Assembly (NCBI GenBank): GCA_007741555.1
Contig: CP036526.1
Location: 1,364,001-1,428,000 of the forward strand
DNA: 64,000 bases
Direction: 5' to 3'
From: Stieleria marina
GTDB taxonomy: Bacteria; Planctomycetota; Planctomycetia; Pirellulales; Pirellulaceae
Of this stretch, positions 9,222 through 17,621 are shown in pieces. Position numbers and translations under genes: made by a program. The notes under the pieces are model-generated. The model saw only the letters and a list, made by a program, of their open reading frames with translations. It ran no database searches and was not told the origin of the DNA. How positions within the stretch are numbered: position 1 is the first letter of the stretch; each line of letters starts with the position of its first letter.

Positions 9222-11767
9222 GCGGTCGCGCTCCGACGGGACACGCCGCTGGATTGACGTCGTGGTGATGCATAGAACCGATTGCCCAAAATCAGTTCCA
9301 GCAAAAACACCGCCAAAGCCAATAGCAGTAGCGGCGAGCGGAGCGATACTCGGTGAGACGTTGCGACTTCGGCTAGTTCCACTTCATCCTGATTGGTCGC
9401 GACGGCGTAGAAATCGGGGCCAAACCAGTCACTCAAAGCAGCGACGTCAATCCTTTTTAAGCGAGTCAGAGCGGCAGGCAGATTCGCGCTAAAGCCTCCG
9501 GTGTTTTTACCGCCACGCAGCCAATAGGTTCCTCCGCGAGCGACATCAGCGATCACGACTTCCTGAGCAGCTGGATCAACGTCAATCGGCACGGGCAACG
9601 AGTTGCCAGGCGGAAAAAGCTGCAAACGCAAGTTGTCCGTTTCTTCCGATGTGTTCGTTTCGTTCGTCGCGATTCCGTCGGTGGCGTTGCCGATTTTGAC
9701 TAACTGAGGCTGCCCGACGGTCGGCATCCAGTTGTGGGAACTGCGGCCTGTCAGTGATTCGGCGATGAACCTGACCAATAGAAACGCGGGCCAAGCTTCG
9801 GCACCAAAAAGATCGTTCCACTGCTTTTTAAAGTCACCGGTGTCGGGGATGGGAGTCGTCAACATCACCCAACTGCCTGTTTTCGTAGTACCCGAACTGC
9901 TCGCATCGCCGGAATTTTGAACGATCCGCTGAATCAACGCCGGGTGTTTGGTGCCTGCGTAACGCATCAAGACTCGATCGCTCGGTTGTGTTTCTACTTG
10001 CCAGTACTGCCGAACTCGAAAGTCTGCCCAGGGAACACCATCGGAAATCTCGGAGAAGATCGCCAGGATCGGATGCGCTGATTGAACGACGTTTAGAAAC
10101 GTGTAGGGTTCAGGGACTCGCCATGGTCGCAATAAAGTTGGCAAGGCATCGCTGCGAACGGAAGCCAAGCCGGCCGCCGGTCCCACACAGACAAACACGT
10201 TGCCTCCGTCAGTGACATACTGTGCAAGTGACTCATCGGTCAGAGTCTCCGTTGGCGGATCCAAAAGCAGTGCGGCATTAAAGTTGGTGAGTTGCACGAC
10301 GGGCAAATCGTCGTAGCCGATGCGTTGGATTTGGTACTCGGCGTTGGGGTCGTCAACCGAGTAAGGAGACGTGATCACTTCGGCGATCTGGTCGGCTTGC
10401 TCGGTGTCATCACCGACAAGCAGCACTTGTGACGGTGGCAAGACTTCGACTGTGAAGTACCGTTTGTCGTCCAAGCCGAGGGCATCTTCGCCGATCAATT
10501 CGATCGTGCCGTGGTGGATTCCCGTGGCAAGTGGCGGGATCGTCAGCACCAACTCGCGGCTTTCACCCACCGTGATTTCAGCGTTCTTTCGATCGACCTG
10601 CTTCAGTGCTGGTCGGACGACTTTGCCGTTGCGAACAACGGGCAACGCTGGGTCGCTTTCGTAGAGCGACAATTCGGCGGTTACCGATTGCGTGCCTGCG
10701 ATCTGCTGATTTGTTTGCAGCGGTTGGTCTGCGGACGAATTGGCGGTTGGCAAAACCTCCCCCGCGGATGAGTCCGTCGGTGGAGTCGTCGTTTGGGCAG
10801 CCGAAAGCGAAAGCACGGTCGTGAGTTTGACCGGTACGCCAGCAGGAGGCGTCGTGTCTTGTATGGTTGGTACGCCAAGCGAACGATTGGATTCCTTGAA
10901 AACGCCGAGGTCAAAAAAAGTGACCGGGACGGTCGGCGATTCAGCAATCGTGGTCGACAACTGCGGATCGAGAGCTGATTCTCCCCAAGTCGGTTCTGCC
11001 AGATCACTGATAATCAACAGCTGACGATTTTCTAATTCACTGGTGCGAACCAAACGAACTGCTGCATCGATGCGGTTGGAGATCGGTTGTGTGACTTCGG
11101 TGGTGCGAAGCTGATCGACTTTGGCTATCGCGCTGGACGGATCCATGGCAAACGTTACCGGCACGTTGGATCGATCCACGATGGCTATGCGACTGGTGGG
11201 CGGCAAACGCGAGATCATCCAGTGTGCAATCTGTTTGATTCGGACCAGCCGATCGTCTTCGGCCGTTTTCCAAGCAGCGGTCGGCGAATTGTCCAACACA
11301 ATTGCGATCGCGGCGGGCGATGCATTGTCAATCGCAGGCCGTTGGCCCGACGCAGATGTGTAGGCTCCCCATCCAATCGAACCCAACAAAAACGCGATTG
11401 CAGTCGCAGTCAGTCCGTAAGTCAGTCCCCGTGACTGCCCGCGTGACAGAGCCAGGGTTGCCATCCCTAAAAGCACGATCCCGACCAGGGCCAGGATTCC
11501 AATCGTCAACCAAGTCAGCGATAGGGCTTGGTGAATAGCGGGCCGAGCCAAGGCGAGTGCCAATAAAGCCAGTGCCGCGATTCGCAAAGCCAATAGCCAC
11601 CAACGACGAACTTGCAGCTTGCTGCGATTGTTTTCGTATTTCTTGGTCAAGAAACGGATGGACGGAAAAACCACTTTCTTGGGTTCCCGGCGCGCAACCA
11701 AATGCAGCACGATCGGGATAGCGACAGCCATCACAGCGAAAATCAGACTGGCATTAAGAAAGGTCAC
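9218..11767 (-). CDS. BatA-like aerotolerance-type membrane protein with VWA domain
   Basis: 849 residues from a GTG at 11767. The N-terminus FLNASLIFAVMAVAIPIVLHL is the family signature of the BatA (aerotolerance regulator N-terminal) domain, which supports this start. Helices follow at about 58-80, 88-110 and 118-138. The VWA-like domain begins AIAIVLDNSPTAAW. Its MIDAS is degenerate, with D-N-S-P in place of DxSxS, so metal-dependent adhesion is doubtful. Further on lies a beta-rich region and a GATase-like segment (QVLLVGDDTEQADQIAEVI, GGNVFVCVGPAAG). The last helix is at about 810-830. It sits between DUF58 (52 bases upstream) and the VWA/GATase gene (ATGA overlap) in one operon. Confidence 0.88.
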   Translation of the reverse strand: MTFLNASLIFAVMAVAIPIVLHLVARREPKKVVFPSIRFLTKKYENNRSKLQVRRWWLLALRIAALALLALALARPAIHQALSLTWLTIGILALVGIVLLGMATLALSRGQSRGLTYGLTATAIAFLLGSIGWGAYTSASGQRPAIDNASPAAIAIVLDNSPTAAWKTAEDDRLVRIKQIAHWMISRLPPTSRIAIVDRSNVPVTFAMDPSSAIAKVDQLRTTEVTQPISNRIDAAVRLVRTSELENRQLLIISDLAEPTWGESALDPQLSTTIAESPTVPVTFFDLGVFKESNRSLGVPTIQDTTPPAGVPVKLTTVLSLSAAQTTTPPTDSSAGEVLPTANSSADQPLQTNQQIAGTQSVTAELSLYESDPALPVVRNGKVVRPALKQVDRKNAEITVGESRELVLTIPPLATGIHHGTIELIGEDALGLDDKRYFTVEVLPPSQVLLVGDDTEQADQIAEVITSPYSVDDPNAEYQIQRIGYDDLPVVQLTNFNAALLLDPPTETLTDESLAQYVTDGGNVFVCVGPAAGLASVRSDALPTLLRPWRVPEPYTFLNVVQSAHPILAIFSEISDGVPWADFRVRQYWQVETQPSDRVLMRYAGTKHPALIQRIVQNSGDASSSGTTKTGSWVMLTTPIPDTGDFKKQWNDLFGAEAWPAFLLVRFIAESLTGRSSHNWMPTVGQPQLVKIGNATDGIATNETNTSEETDNLRLQLFPPGNSLPVPIDVDPAAQEVVIADVARGGTYWLRGGKNTGGFSANLPAALTRLKRIDVAALSDWFGPDFYAVATNQDEVELAEVATSHRVSLRSPLLLLALAVFLLELILGNRFYASPRRQSSGVSRRSATA

Positions 11768-11819
11768 TAGCGAATCGGTTAAGAGGGGCGGACAAAAAGC
11801 TCGTCGTAAGATCGGTCGC

Positions 11820-12707
11820 TTAAAAACGGCTTTGGCGCTGGATCAAGTATTCTGTCAACGCTTTGTCGAACGGCATGCTGGTATCCAGCGGAACGTAGTC
11901 GATCTGCAAGTTTGCGCAGCCGGATCGAAACGCGTCGCGAAACTCATCCAGTTGCTGCAAGTACTCGCTGCGAAAGCCGGTGGCATCGACCGAAATGGTT
12001 TCGCCGGTTTCAGCGTCCTCGAATTGCACGGGGCCTTCGTACGGAAAGTCGACTTCGGCTGCATCCAGTACATGAAATAGGATCACGTCATGCCCGCCGT
12101 GGCGCAGGCGGGCCAGAGACGACAGGACTTCCTCGGGATCCGACAAGAGATCCGAAAACAACATCACCAGCGAATGTTGTTTCAACATCGCCGCGACTTG
12201 GGTGATGCACTTGGGCAAGTCGGTGTTGCCTTCTGGTTTAAGCGTCGAAAGCTGCGCCATCACATCGCTAAGGTGCCCCCGCCGACTTCGTGCTGGCAGT
12301 CTGGCTCGCATTTTTTCGTCAAACGTGATTAGTCCCACCGGGTCTTGTTGCATGTTCATCAAGTAAGTCAGCGACGCCGCCAGGCAGGTCGAGTATTCAA
12401 ACTTGGTCATCGTCTGGCTTTCGGTGAACCCCATCGATGAAGAAAGGTCCATGACCAGGTAGCCGGTTAAGTTCGTTTCCGCTTCATAGCGTTTGGTGTA
12501 GTACTTGTCGGTTTTGGCATACACTAACCAATCAATCAGTTTGGGATCGTCGCCGCGGTTGTATCGCCGGTGTTCGCTAAACTGCACCGAGAATCCTTGC
12601 GCCGGGCTGCTGTGCAAACCTTGCAAGAAACCTCGTACCACCATTCGCGCACGCAAATCCAAACGTTTGATTTGCTGAAGCGACGCAGGCGAAAGAAGTG
12701 CGGACAT
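11820..12707 (-). CDS. DUF58 domain protein
   Basis: 295 residues, full length for the compact form of the family. The DUF58 hallmark is clear: HRRYNRGDDPKLIDWLVYAKT at about residues 46-66. A VWA-type MIDAS follows (LVMDLSSSMGF, about 88-98). DUF58 proteins are encoded with MoxR AAA+ ATPases and VWA membrane proteins and are regarded as adaptors of that chaperone-like system. The stop of the MoxR gene lies 15 bases upstream, so the two are almost certainly co-transcribed. There is no membrane segment, so the protein is cytosolic. Confidence 0.93.
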   Translation of the reverse strand: MSALLSPASLQQIKRLDLRARMVVRGFLQGLHSSPAQGFSVQFSEHRRYNRGDDPKLIDWLVYAKTDKYYTKRYEAETNLTGYLVMDLSSSMGFTESQTMTKFEYSTCLAASLTYLMNMQQDPVGLITFDEKMRARLPARSRRGHLSDVMAQLSTLKPEGNTDLPKCITQVAAMLKQHSLVMLFSDLLSDPEEVLSSLARLRHGGHDVILFHVLDAAEVDFPYEGPVQFEDAETGETISVDATGFRSEYLQQLDEFRDAFRSGCANLQIDYVPLDTSMPFDKALTEYLIQRQSRF

Positions 12708-12722
12708 TGGAGGCAGTCTACG

Positions 12723-13769
12723 TTAGGCTTTCAGCTTTTCGGGTTCAGGCGGCAGCACATCTGTTAGCAGACGGTCGATCACCGCGTCGGTGTCCATGCC
12801 TTCGGCCTGGGCTTGAAAATTAGTGGCGATCCGGTGCCGAAGTACCGGTTTGGCGATCTTTTTTATATCGCTGGGGTCGACGCTGAATCGGCCGTCCATG
12901 GCCGCGAGTGCTTTCGCGCCCGCGATTAGGTTTTGACCCGCGCGCGGTCCGGCGCCCCAGTCGACCAAGTCCTTGACGTATTGAGGGGCCGTTTCGTTGC
13001 CTGGCCGCGTCGCGCGGACGAGCTGCGATGCGTAGCGAATGACGAATGGATTGACCGCGACGCTGGAGACCAATTTTTGAACATTCAAAATCGCTTTGGC
13101 CGACAGCACTTTGTTGACAATTTGCTTTTCGCCTCGAGTGGTCACCGTCAAAATCTGTTCTTCTTCGTCCGCCGTGGGGTAACCCACTTTGATGTTGAAC
13201 ATGAACCGGTCCAATTGGGCTTCGGGCAACGGATACGTGCCCTCTTGCTCAATGGGGTTCTGTGTCGCGATCGTAAAAAACGGTGCCGCCAAATCGAATG
13301 TATCGCGTCCGACCGTCACTTGCCGCTCCTGCATCGCTTCTAAGAGAGCGGCCTGGGTTTTCGGAGGCGTTCGGTTAATTTCGTCGGCCAGCAAAATATT
13401 GGTAAAGATCGGGCCTTCGACAAAACGAAACGAACGTTTGCCCGATTCGTCCTCTTCCAAGACCTGGGTGCCAGTAATATCCGAAGGCATCAGGTCAGGG
13501 GTAAACTGAATTCGCTTGAACGATACATCCAGGATTTCAGCGAGCGTGCTGACCATCAACGTCTTTGCCAGTCCCGGAACGCCCTCCAAAAGACAATGGC
13601 CTCGCGTAAAAATGGCAACCAGCAGTTGCTCGATGGTGTCGCTTTGACCCACAATGACTTTGGCCAATTCGGCTCGCATCGTTTGCTGGTGTTCGGCAAA
13701 CTCGCGCAGCACGTCGCCGATATTGCGACTGGCACTTGGTTTTGGTGGGGGAGTAGGAGAACCGCTCAT
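12723..13769 (-). CDS. MoxR family AAA+ ATPase
   Basis: 348 residues from the ATG at 13769 (MSGSPTPPPK...); the frame runs open to 13844 but that extension has no family character and enters the divergent gene. Walker A is CLLEGVPGLAKT, Walker B is ILLADEINRTPPKTQ, and the sensor/arginine region has TIATQNPIEQEGTYPLPEAQLDRF, all diagnostic of MoxR. The C-terminal lid domain follows (residues about 230-340). MoxR ATPases act as chaperones with DUF58 and VWA partners, which are encoded directly downstream in this operon. It is the first gene of the operon and is divergent from the DUF4159 gene, with only 52 bases between the starts. Confidence 0.95.
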   Translation of the reverse strand: MSGSPTPPPKPSASRNIGDVLREFAEHQQTMRAELAKVIVGQSDTIEQLLVAIFTRGHCLLEGVPGLAKTLMVSTLAEILDVSFKRIQFTPDLMPSDITGTQVLEEDESGKRSFRFVEGPIFTNILLADEINRTPPKTQAALLEAMQERQVTVGRDTFDLAAPFFTIATQNPIEQEGTYPLPEAQLDRFMFNIKVGYPTADEEEQILTVTTRGEKQIVNKVLSAKAILNVQKLVSSVAVNPFVIRYASQLVRATRPGNETAPQYVKDLVDWGAGPRAGQNLIAGAKALAAMDGRFSVDPSDIKKIAKPVLRHRIATNFQAQAEGMDTDAVIDRLLTDVLPPEPEKLKA

Positions 13770-13821
13770 GATCGAAAAGCAAAACCGGGTAGTTGGCAAA
13801 CAGGCTGGCGAGAGTTCATGG

Positions 13822-16269
13822 ATGTCAATCGATCCAATCCCCAAAGGGTTCGCTCGAAAGTCATGGCACTATCTTACGCGAGCGACCGGAGATTCGCGAA
13901 AGGGGGTGCCCGGTTTAATGTTGCTGTTGGCCGTCGGTGTTTGCGTCGTCGGCATTAGCCTGGTGCAATCACAGCATGCGGCCAGCGCCGAAGTGGATGC
14001 GACTTCCGTGCAACGTTCGATCGATCGCGGGGTTGCCTATCTTCGCAAAACACAATCCGATCGCGGCGGCTGGGAAGAGTTCAGCGGACAATCGTGCGGA
14101 GCATCGTCGCTGTGTACGTTGGCACTTTTGAACTCCGGCGTTTCGCGAGACGATCCCGATCTGACTCGCGCGATGCGTTATTTGCGCAATATCGAGCCGA
14201 GTGAAACATATTCGGTGTCTTTGCAGACGTTGGTGTATTGCCAGCTAGGCGCTGCCGGAGATCTGCCGCGGATTCGACGCAATGTTCAAGTCTTGGTTCG
14301 AGAACAGGTCAAAGACGGCGCGTTTGCAAAACGCTCGGGTGCTTGGGGTTACGGCGGTGATCGTCTCGGTGGCGATCCGTCCAATACGCAGTTCGCATTG
14401 CTGGCACTCGGTGCCGCGCAGGACCGTGGGATCGAGGTTGATTCGGCTGTATTCGAACGTTCGTTAAAATACTGGCTTTCGCGGCAAAATCCAAAGGGTG
14501 GTTGGGGGTACGGGGGCGGGACTTCCGCATCAGGCAGCATGACGTGCGCTGGGATAGCGTCGGTGATCATCGCGCAAGGCCGGTTATCAAAAGGCAGTTC
14601 GCAGATCACCGGCGATCAGATTCGCTGCTGCGGTGGCGCGGATGCGGACGACGATCCCGTTCAAAAGGGCGTCGATTGGCTTACCGATTCGTTTTCGGTA
14701 ACGGTGAATCCTGGCGGCCATCTAGGAACCTACTTTTACTTTCTCTATGCGCTCGAACGAGTCGGTCGACTGTCGGGGCGGCGATTCATCGGAGACCATG
14801 ATTGGTACCGCGAAGGGGCCGAACAACTGCTGGATCAGCAAGACAACTTTCAGGGTTTTTGGGCAGGAGGTGGCTGGGAGGAGGATCGCAACATTACGAC
14901 AGCGTTCGCATTGCTTTTTTTGAGCAAAGGAAAACGTCAAGTCGTGATCGGCCAATTCCAGCATGGCGATGGCAAGAGCCGCAATTGGCAGCAGCATCCC
15001 GATGGAATGCGCCAGCTGGTGCGTCATGTCGAAAAAGCTTGGCGGCGCGATCTGACTTGGCAAACCATCCAGGGCAAAGATGCCAGTGTTGCCGATCTGC
15101 TGCAAACGCCAGTGTTGGTGATCAGTGACAGTCAGTCTTTGCAATTGACGAATGAAGCCCTGGAGCGTTTGAAGCAATACATCGACCAAGGTGGAACGAT
15201 TCTGTTTGAAGCCGACGGTGGCGATGGCTGTGGCGATGCATCGGCGTTTGAAAAGAATGTCAACGAAATTTGCCGGCAATGGTTTGGCGGGACCACGCTT
15301 GCCAAGTTGCCGCCGACTCACCCGGTTTGGTTTGCCGAGCGTAAGGTCGACATTGGCGGCATCGACGCCGGAGTGATGGGGGATGACTTTTGGGTGTACG
15401 GTGTTCAGGCGTGCTGTCGGACATCTGTGTTCTATGTTCCCCGTTCGCTGTCGTGTCGCTGGGAGCTAAGCGATTTGCTGATGCGGCGAAACGAAGTATC
15501 GGCGTCTGTGACAGGCCAGCTAGATACGTCGGTACGGATTGGCCAAAACATCATTGCGTATGCAACGGGCCGCGAGTTGAAGGACAAGCTTGATAAACGA
15601 GTGGTTCTCGATAGCGGGCCATCGATCAAGTCGGATCGGGGCACTGTTCGCTTGGCCTATCTGAGCTTGGATGCGGGCGGGGAGGAAGCACGACGAGCCC
15701 TTCCCAATGCAGCGGCCATCATCGGTAAACGCGCGTTTGTTCGACTCGCTCCGTCCCCGGAACCTGTGTCGTTCGACGCCGACGAACTGAAGGATGTGTT
15801 TGTGCTTTGGATTCATGGACGCACTGAATTTCAATTCACGATCCAGCAACGAGAGGTGCTGCGGGAGTATGTGCAAAACGATGGCGTGATCATCGCGAGC
15901 GCGATTTGCGGCAACGAAGCATTTGCCGCTTCATTTCGAGAGGAAATAAAACGAATTTTGCCCGGTTCGCCACTGCTGAAGATGCCTCCGGAGCATCCTG
16001 CCTTTACCCCCTCTTTTGACGGTGATGATGTGCGTCGTGTCACAGTTCGCAAACCTGTGCTCGGTGGCGGTGGTCAAAGCATCAACCGCCGGCAATCGCA
16101 TCCCGTCTTGGAATACGCCGAAATCGATGGCGTGGCGAATGTTTTCTTTTCGCCGTTGGACCTTAGTTGTGCCCTGGAGAGCAGCAATTCGGTTCAATGT
16201 CCGGGGTACGATACGAAAACGGCAGCCCAAATCGTCGGGAATTTGGTTCTTTTTGCCCTGCAGCAATAG
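13822..16269 (+). CDS. Prenyltransferase-fold repeat protein with DUF4159-like domains
   Basis: 815 residues from the ATG at 13822, which is preceded by a weak GAGAG; the open frame extends into the MoxR gene. A membrane anchor or signal lies at about residues 31-50. Residues about 65-330 hold alpha/alpha repeats of the prenyltransferase/squalene cyclase type with Trp-Gly-Tyr motifs (GWEEFSGQSCGASSLC, GAWGYGGDRLGGDPSNTQFALLAL, GGWGYGGG). After that come two DUF4159-like segments, one with LLQTPVLVISDSQSLQLTNE and GGTILFEADGG, the other with DVFVLWIHGRTEFQFT and NDGVIIASAICGNEAF. It diverges from the MoxR operon; DUF4159 proteins are commonly found with MoxR/BatA clusters, so a role in the same envelope system is likely. 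No enzymatic activity is implied by the fold alone. Confidence 0.85.
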   Translation: MSIDPIPKGFARKSWHYLTRATGDSRKGVPGLMLLLAVGVCVVGISLVQSQHAASAEVDATSVQRSIDRGVAYLRKTQSDRGGWEEFSGQSCGASSLCTLALLNSGVSRDDPDLTRAMRYLRNIEPSETYSVSLQTLVYCQLGAAGDLPRIRRNVQVLVREQVKDGAFAKRSGAWGYGGDRLGGDPSNTQFALLALGAAQDRGIEVDSAVFERSLKYWLSRQNPKGGWGYGGGTSASGSMTCAGIASVIIAQGRLSKGSSQITGDQIRCCGGADADDDPVQKGVDWLTDSFSVTVNPGGHLGTYFYFLYALERVGRLSGRRFIGDHDWYREGAEQLLDQQDNFQGFWAGGGWEEDRNITTAFALLFLSKGKRQVVIGQFQHGDGKSRNWQQHPDGMRQLVRHVEKAWRRDLTWQTIQGKDASVADLLQTPVLVISDSQSLQLTNEALERLKQYIDQGGTILFEADGGDGCGDASAFEKNVNEICRQWFGGTTLAKLPPTHPVWFAERKVDIGGIDAGVMGDDFWVYGVQACCRTSVFYVPRSLSCRWELSDLLMRRNEVSASVTGQLDTSVRIGQNIIAYATGRELKDKLDKRVVLDSGPSIKSDRGTVRLAYLSLDAGGEEARRALPNAAAIIGKRAFVRLAPSPEPVSFDADELKDVFVLWIHGRTEFQFTIQQREVLREYVQNDGVIIASAICGNEAFAASFREEIKRILPGSPLLKMPPEHPAFTPSFDGDDVRRVTVRKPVLGGGGQSINRRQSHPVLEYAEIDGVANVFFSPLDLSCALESSNSVQCPGYDTKTAAQIVGNLVLFALQQ

Positions 16270-16463
16270 CCCTCACATTCTGTGCCAGCCGCCAGGTCGC
16301 CCGTTGCTTTGGGCTGCTTTCGTAGGAAAATGGTCGCTTTTCTTACCATTTGCGAAACCCACCGAGCGGCTCTTGGTTTCATATCATGACAAGACAGTCG
16401 GTCGACTTTCTCGGCGATTTTCGGCCCACAATTCTCTTTTTAACCTTTTCGGATACTGATTTG

Positions 16464-17420
16464 ATGAAAATTTCACGCGCGGCGACTGGGTTGTTCGCTT
16501 TGGCTCTACTGGCATTCATTGCTACCGATGTGATGGCTCAACGTGGTGGCGGACGTCCTGGCGGCGACGGTGGACGACAAGGAGGAGGAGGAGGAGGAAG
16601 AGGAGGCCCAGGGGGTGGCGGAGGTTTTGGAGGCGGCGGTTTCGGTGGTGGTCGTGGCGGTGGAGGCGGCGGAGACGCTGTCGCTGGATTGCTTCGCATC
16701 GAAGAGGTGCGCGAAGAAATCGAATTGATGCCTGACCAAGAAGAGGCCTTGGAAAAGATCGCCTCGAACCGTGGCAACCAGGAACGCCCCAATTTTGATT
16801 TCCGAAACGCGAGCGAAGAAGAGCGAAACGAGTTCTTTGAAAAAATGCGAAAGCAGCGAGACGAAGCAACGGCGAAGGCCCGCGCTCAATTGGAAGAAAT
16901 TTTGCTGCCTGAGCAACTCGATCGCCTGGACCAAATCGCTTTGCAACAGCGTGGCGTCGGAGCGTTGATGGACGAAAAGGTGATCAAAACCCTGAAGATT
17001 TCGACAGCGCAAACGGCTAATCTGAAAAAAGTTGGCGAAGGCATGCAAGAGAAAATGATGAGTCGCATGGCTGATCTTCGCGAATCGGGTGACCGCGAGA
17101 AAATGTTCGAGGGAATGACCAAGGCTCGCGATGAGCTGAAGAAGGAAGCCGACAAGGGAATGATGGACGTTCTGACGGCGGATCAAAAGAAGCAGTTTGA
17201 AGACATGAAGGGTGAACCATTTGAAATGCCTGAGAGCGCACGCCGAGGCGGCGGACGCGGCGGCGCTGGTGGTGGTGGCCGCGGCGGCGCTGGTGGTGGT
17301 GGCCGCGGCGGCGCTGGTGGTGGTGGCCGCGGTGGCGGTGCTGATCGCGGCGGAGATCGTGGCGGACGCGGTGGCGGAGATCGTGGCGGACGCGGCGGTC
17401 GACCAGCTGCTGAAGAGTAG
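16464..17420 (+). CDS. Secreted Gly/Arg-rich protein with a Spy/CpxP-like helical core
   Basis: 318 residues from the ATG at 16464 (MKISRAATGLFALALLAFIATDVMAQ is a clear signal peptide, cut after AQ). Residues about 27-73 are an Arg/Gly tract. The core, about 75-255, is charged and helical, with two similar halves resembling LTxxQ/CpxP-type zinc resistance proteins (LPEQLDRLDQIALQQ and LTADQKKQFEDMKG). The last ~55 residues return to GGRGGAGGG repeats, which at DNA level are three near-perfect 24-base units. The protein is periplasmic or surface exposed. A strong terminator follows at 17520. Function unknown; the two glycine tails are unusual for a CpxP-like protein. Confidence 0.8.
   Translation: MKISRAATGLFALALLAFIATDVMAQRGGGRPGGDGGRQGGGGGGRGGPGGGGGFGGGGFGGGRGGGGGGDAVAGLLRIEEVREEIELMPDQEEALEKIASNRGNQERPNFDFRNASEEERNEFFEKMRKQRDEATAKARAQLEEILLPEQLDRLDQIALQQRGVGALMDEKVIKTLKISTAQTANLKKVGEGMQEKMMSRMADLRESGDREKMFEGMTKARDELKKEADKGMMDVLTADQKKQFEDMKGEPFEMPESARRGGGRGGAGGGGRGGAGGGGRGGAGGGGRGGGADRGGDRGGRGGGDRGGRGGRPAAEE
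17258..17336 (+). repeat. Three tandem 24-bp units inside the Gly/Arg-rich gene
   Basis: The unit GGCGGCGCTGGTGGTGGTGG plus four bases repeats three times almost exactly and encodes GGRGGAGG-type repeats. Such tracts can expand or contract by slippage, so copy number may vary between strains. Confidence 0.75.
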
Positions 17421-17519
17421 GCCGCGAGTCGACTACAAGTCGAACTGAGTTTGCCGCCTATCGGGCGACACAACTGAATTGAATTCGGAATCGCGGCGAA
17501 GCGCTCCGCCGTGCCGATA

Positions 17520-17555
17520 GGGGTGAGTTTTCGTTGAAAACTCACCCCGCTTTTT
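17520..17555 (+). terminator. Rho-independent terminator after the Gly/Arg-rich gene
   Basis: GGGGTGAGTTTTC-GTT-GAAAACTCACCCC is a 13-bp perfect stem with a tiny loop, followed by GC and five T residues. It lies 100 bases after the stop codon. Confidence 0.9.
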
Positions 17556-17598
17556 ATGCGCAGAAACAACTCGTTCGTAGCATGACGAGCTAAGCCAG

Positions 17599-17619
17599 GC
17601 CATCGATCGCGTCGATGGC
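17599..17619 (-). repeat. Short hairpin just after waaA
   Basis: GCCATCGA and TCGATGGC pair around a five-base loop, three bases past the waaA stop. There is no T run on either strand, so it is at best a weak terminator for waaA. Confidence 0.45.
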
Positions 17620-17621
17620 GC

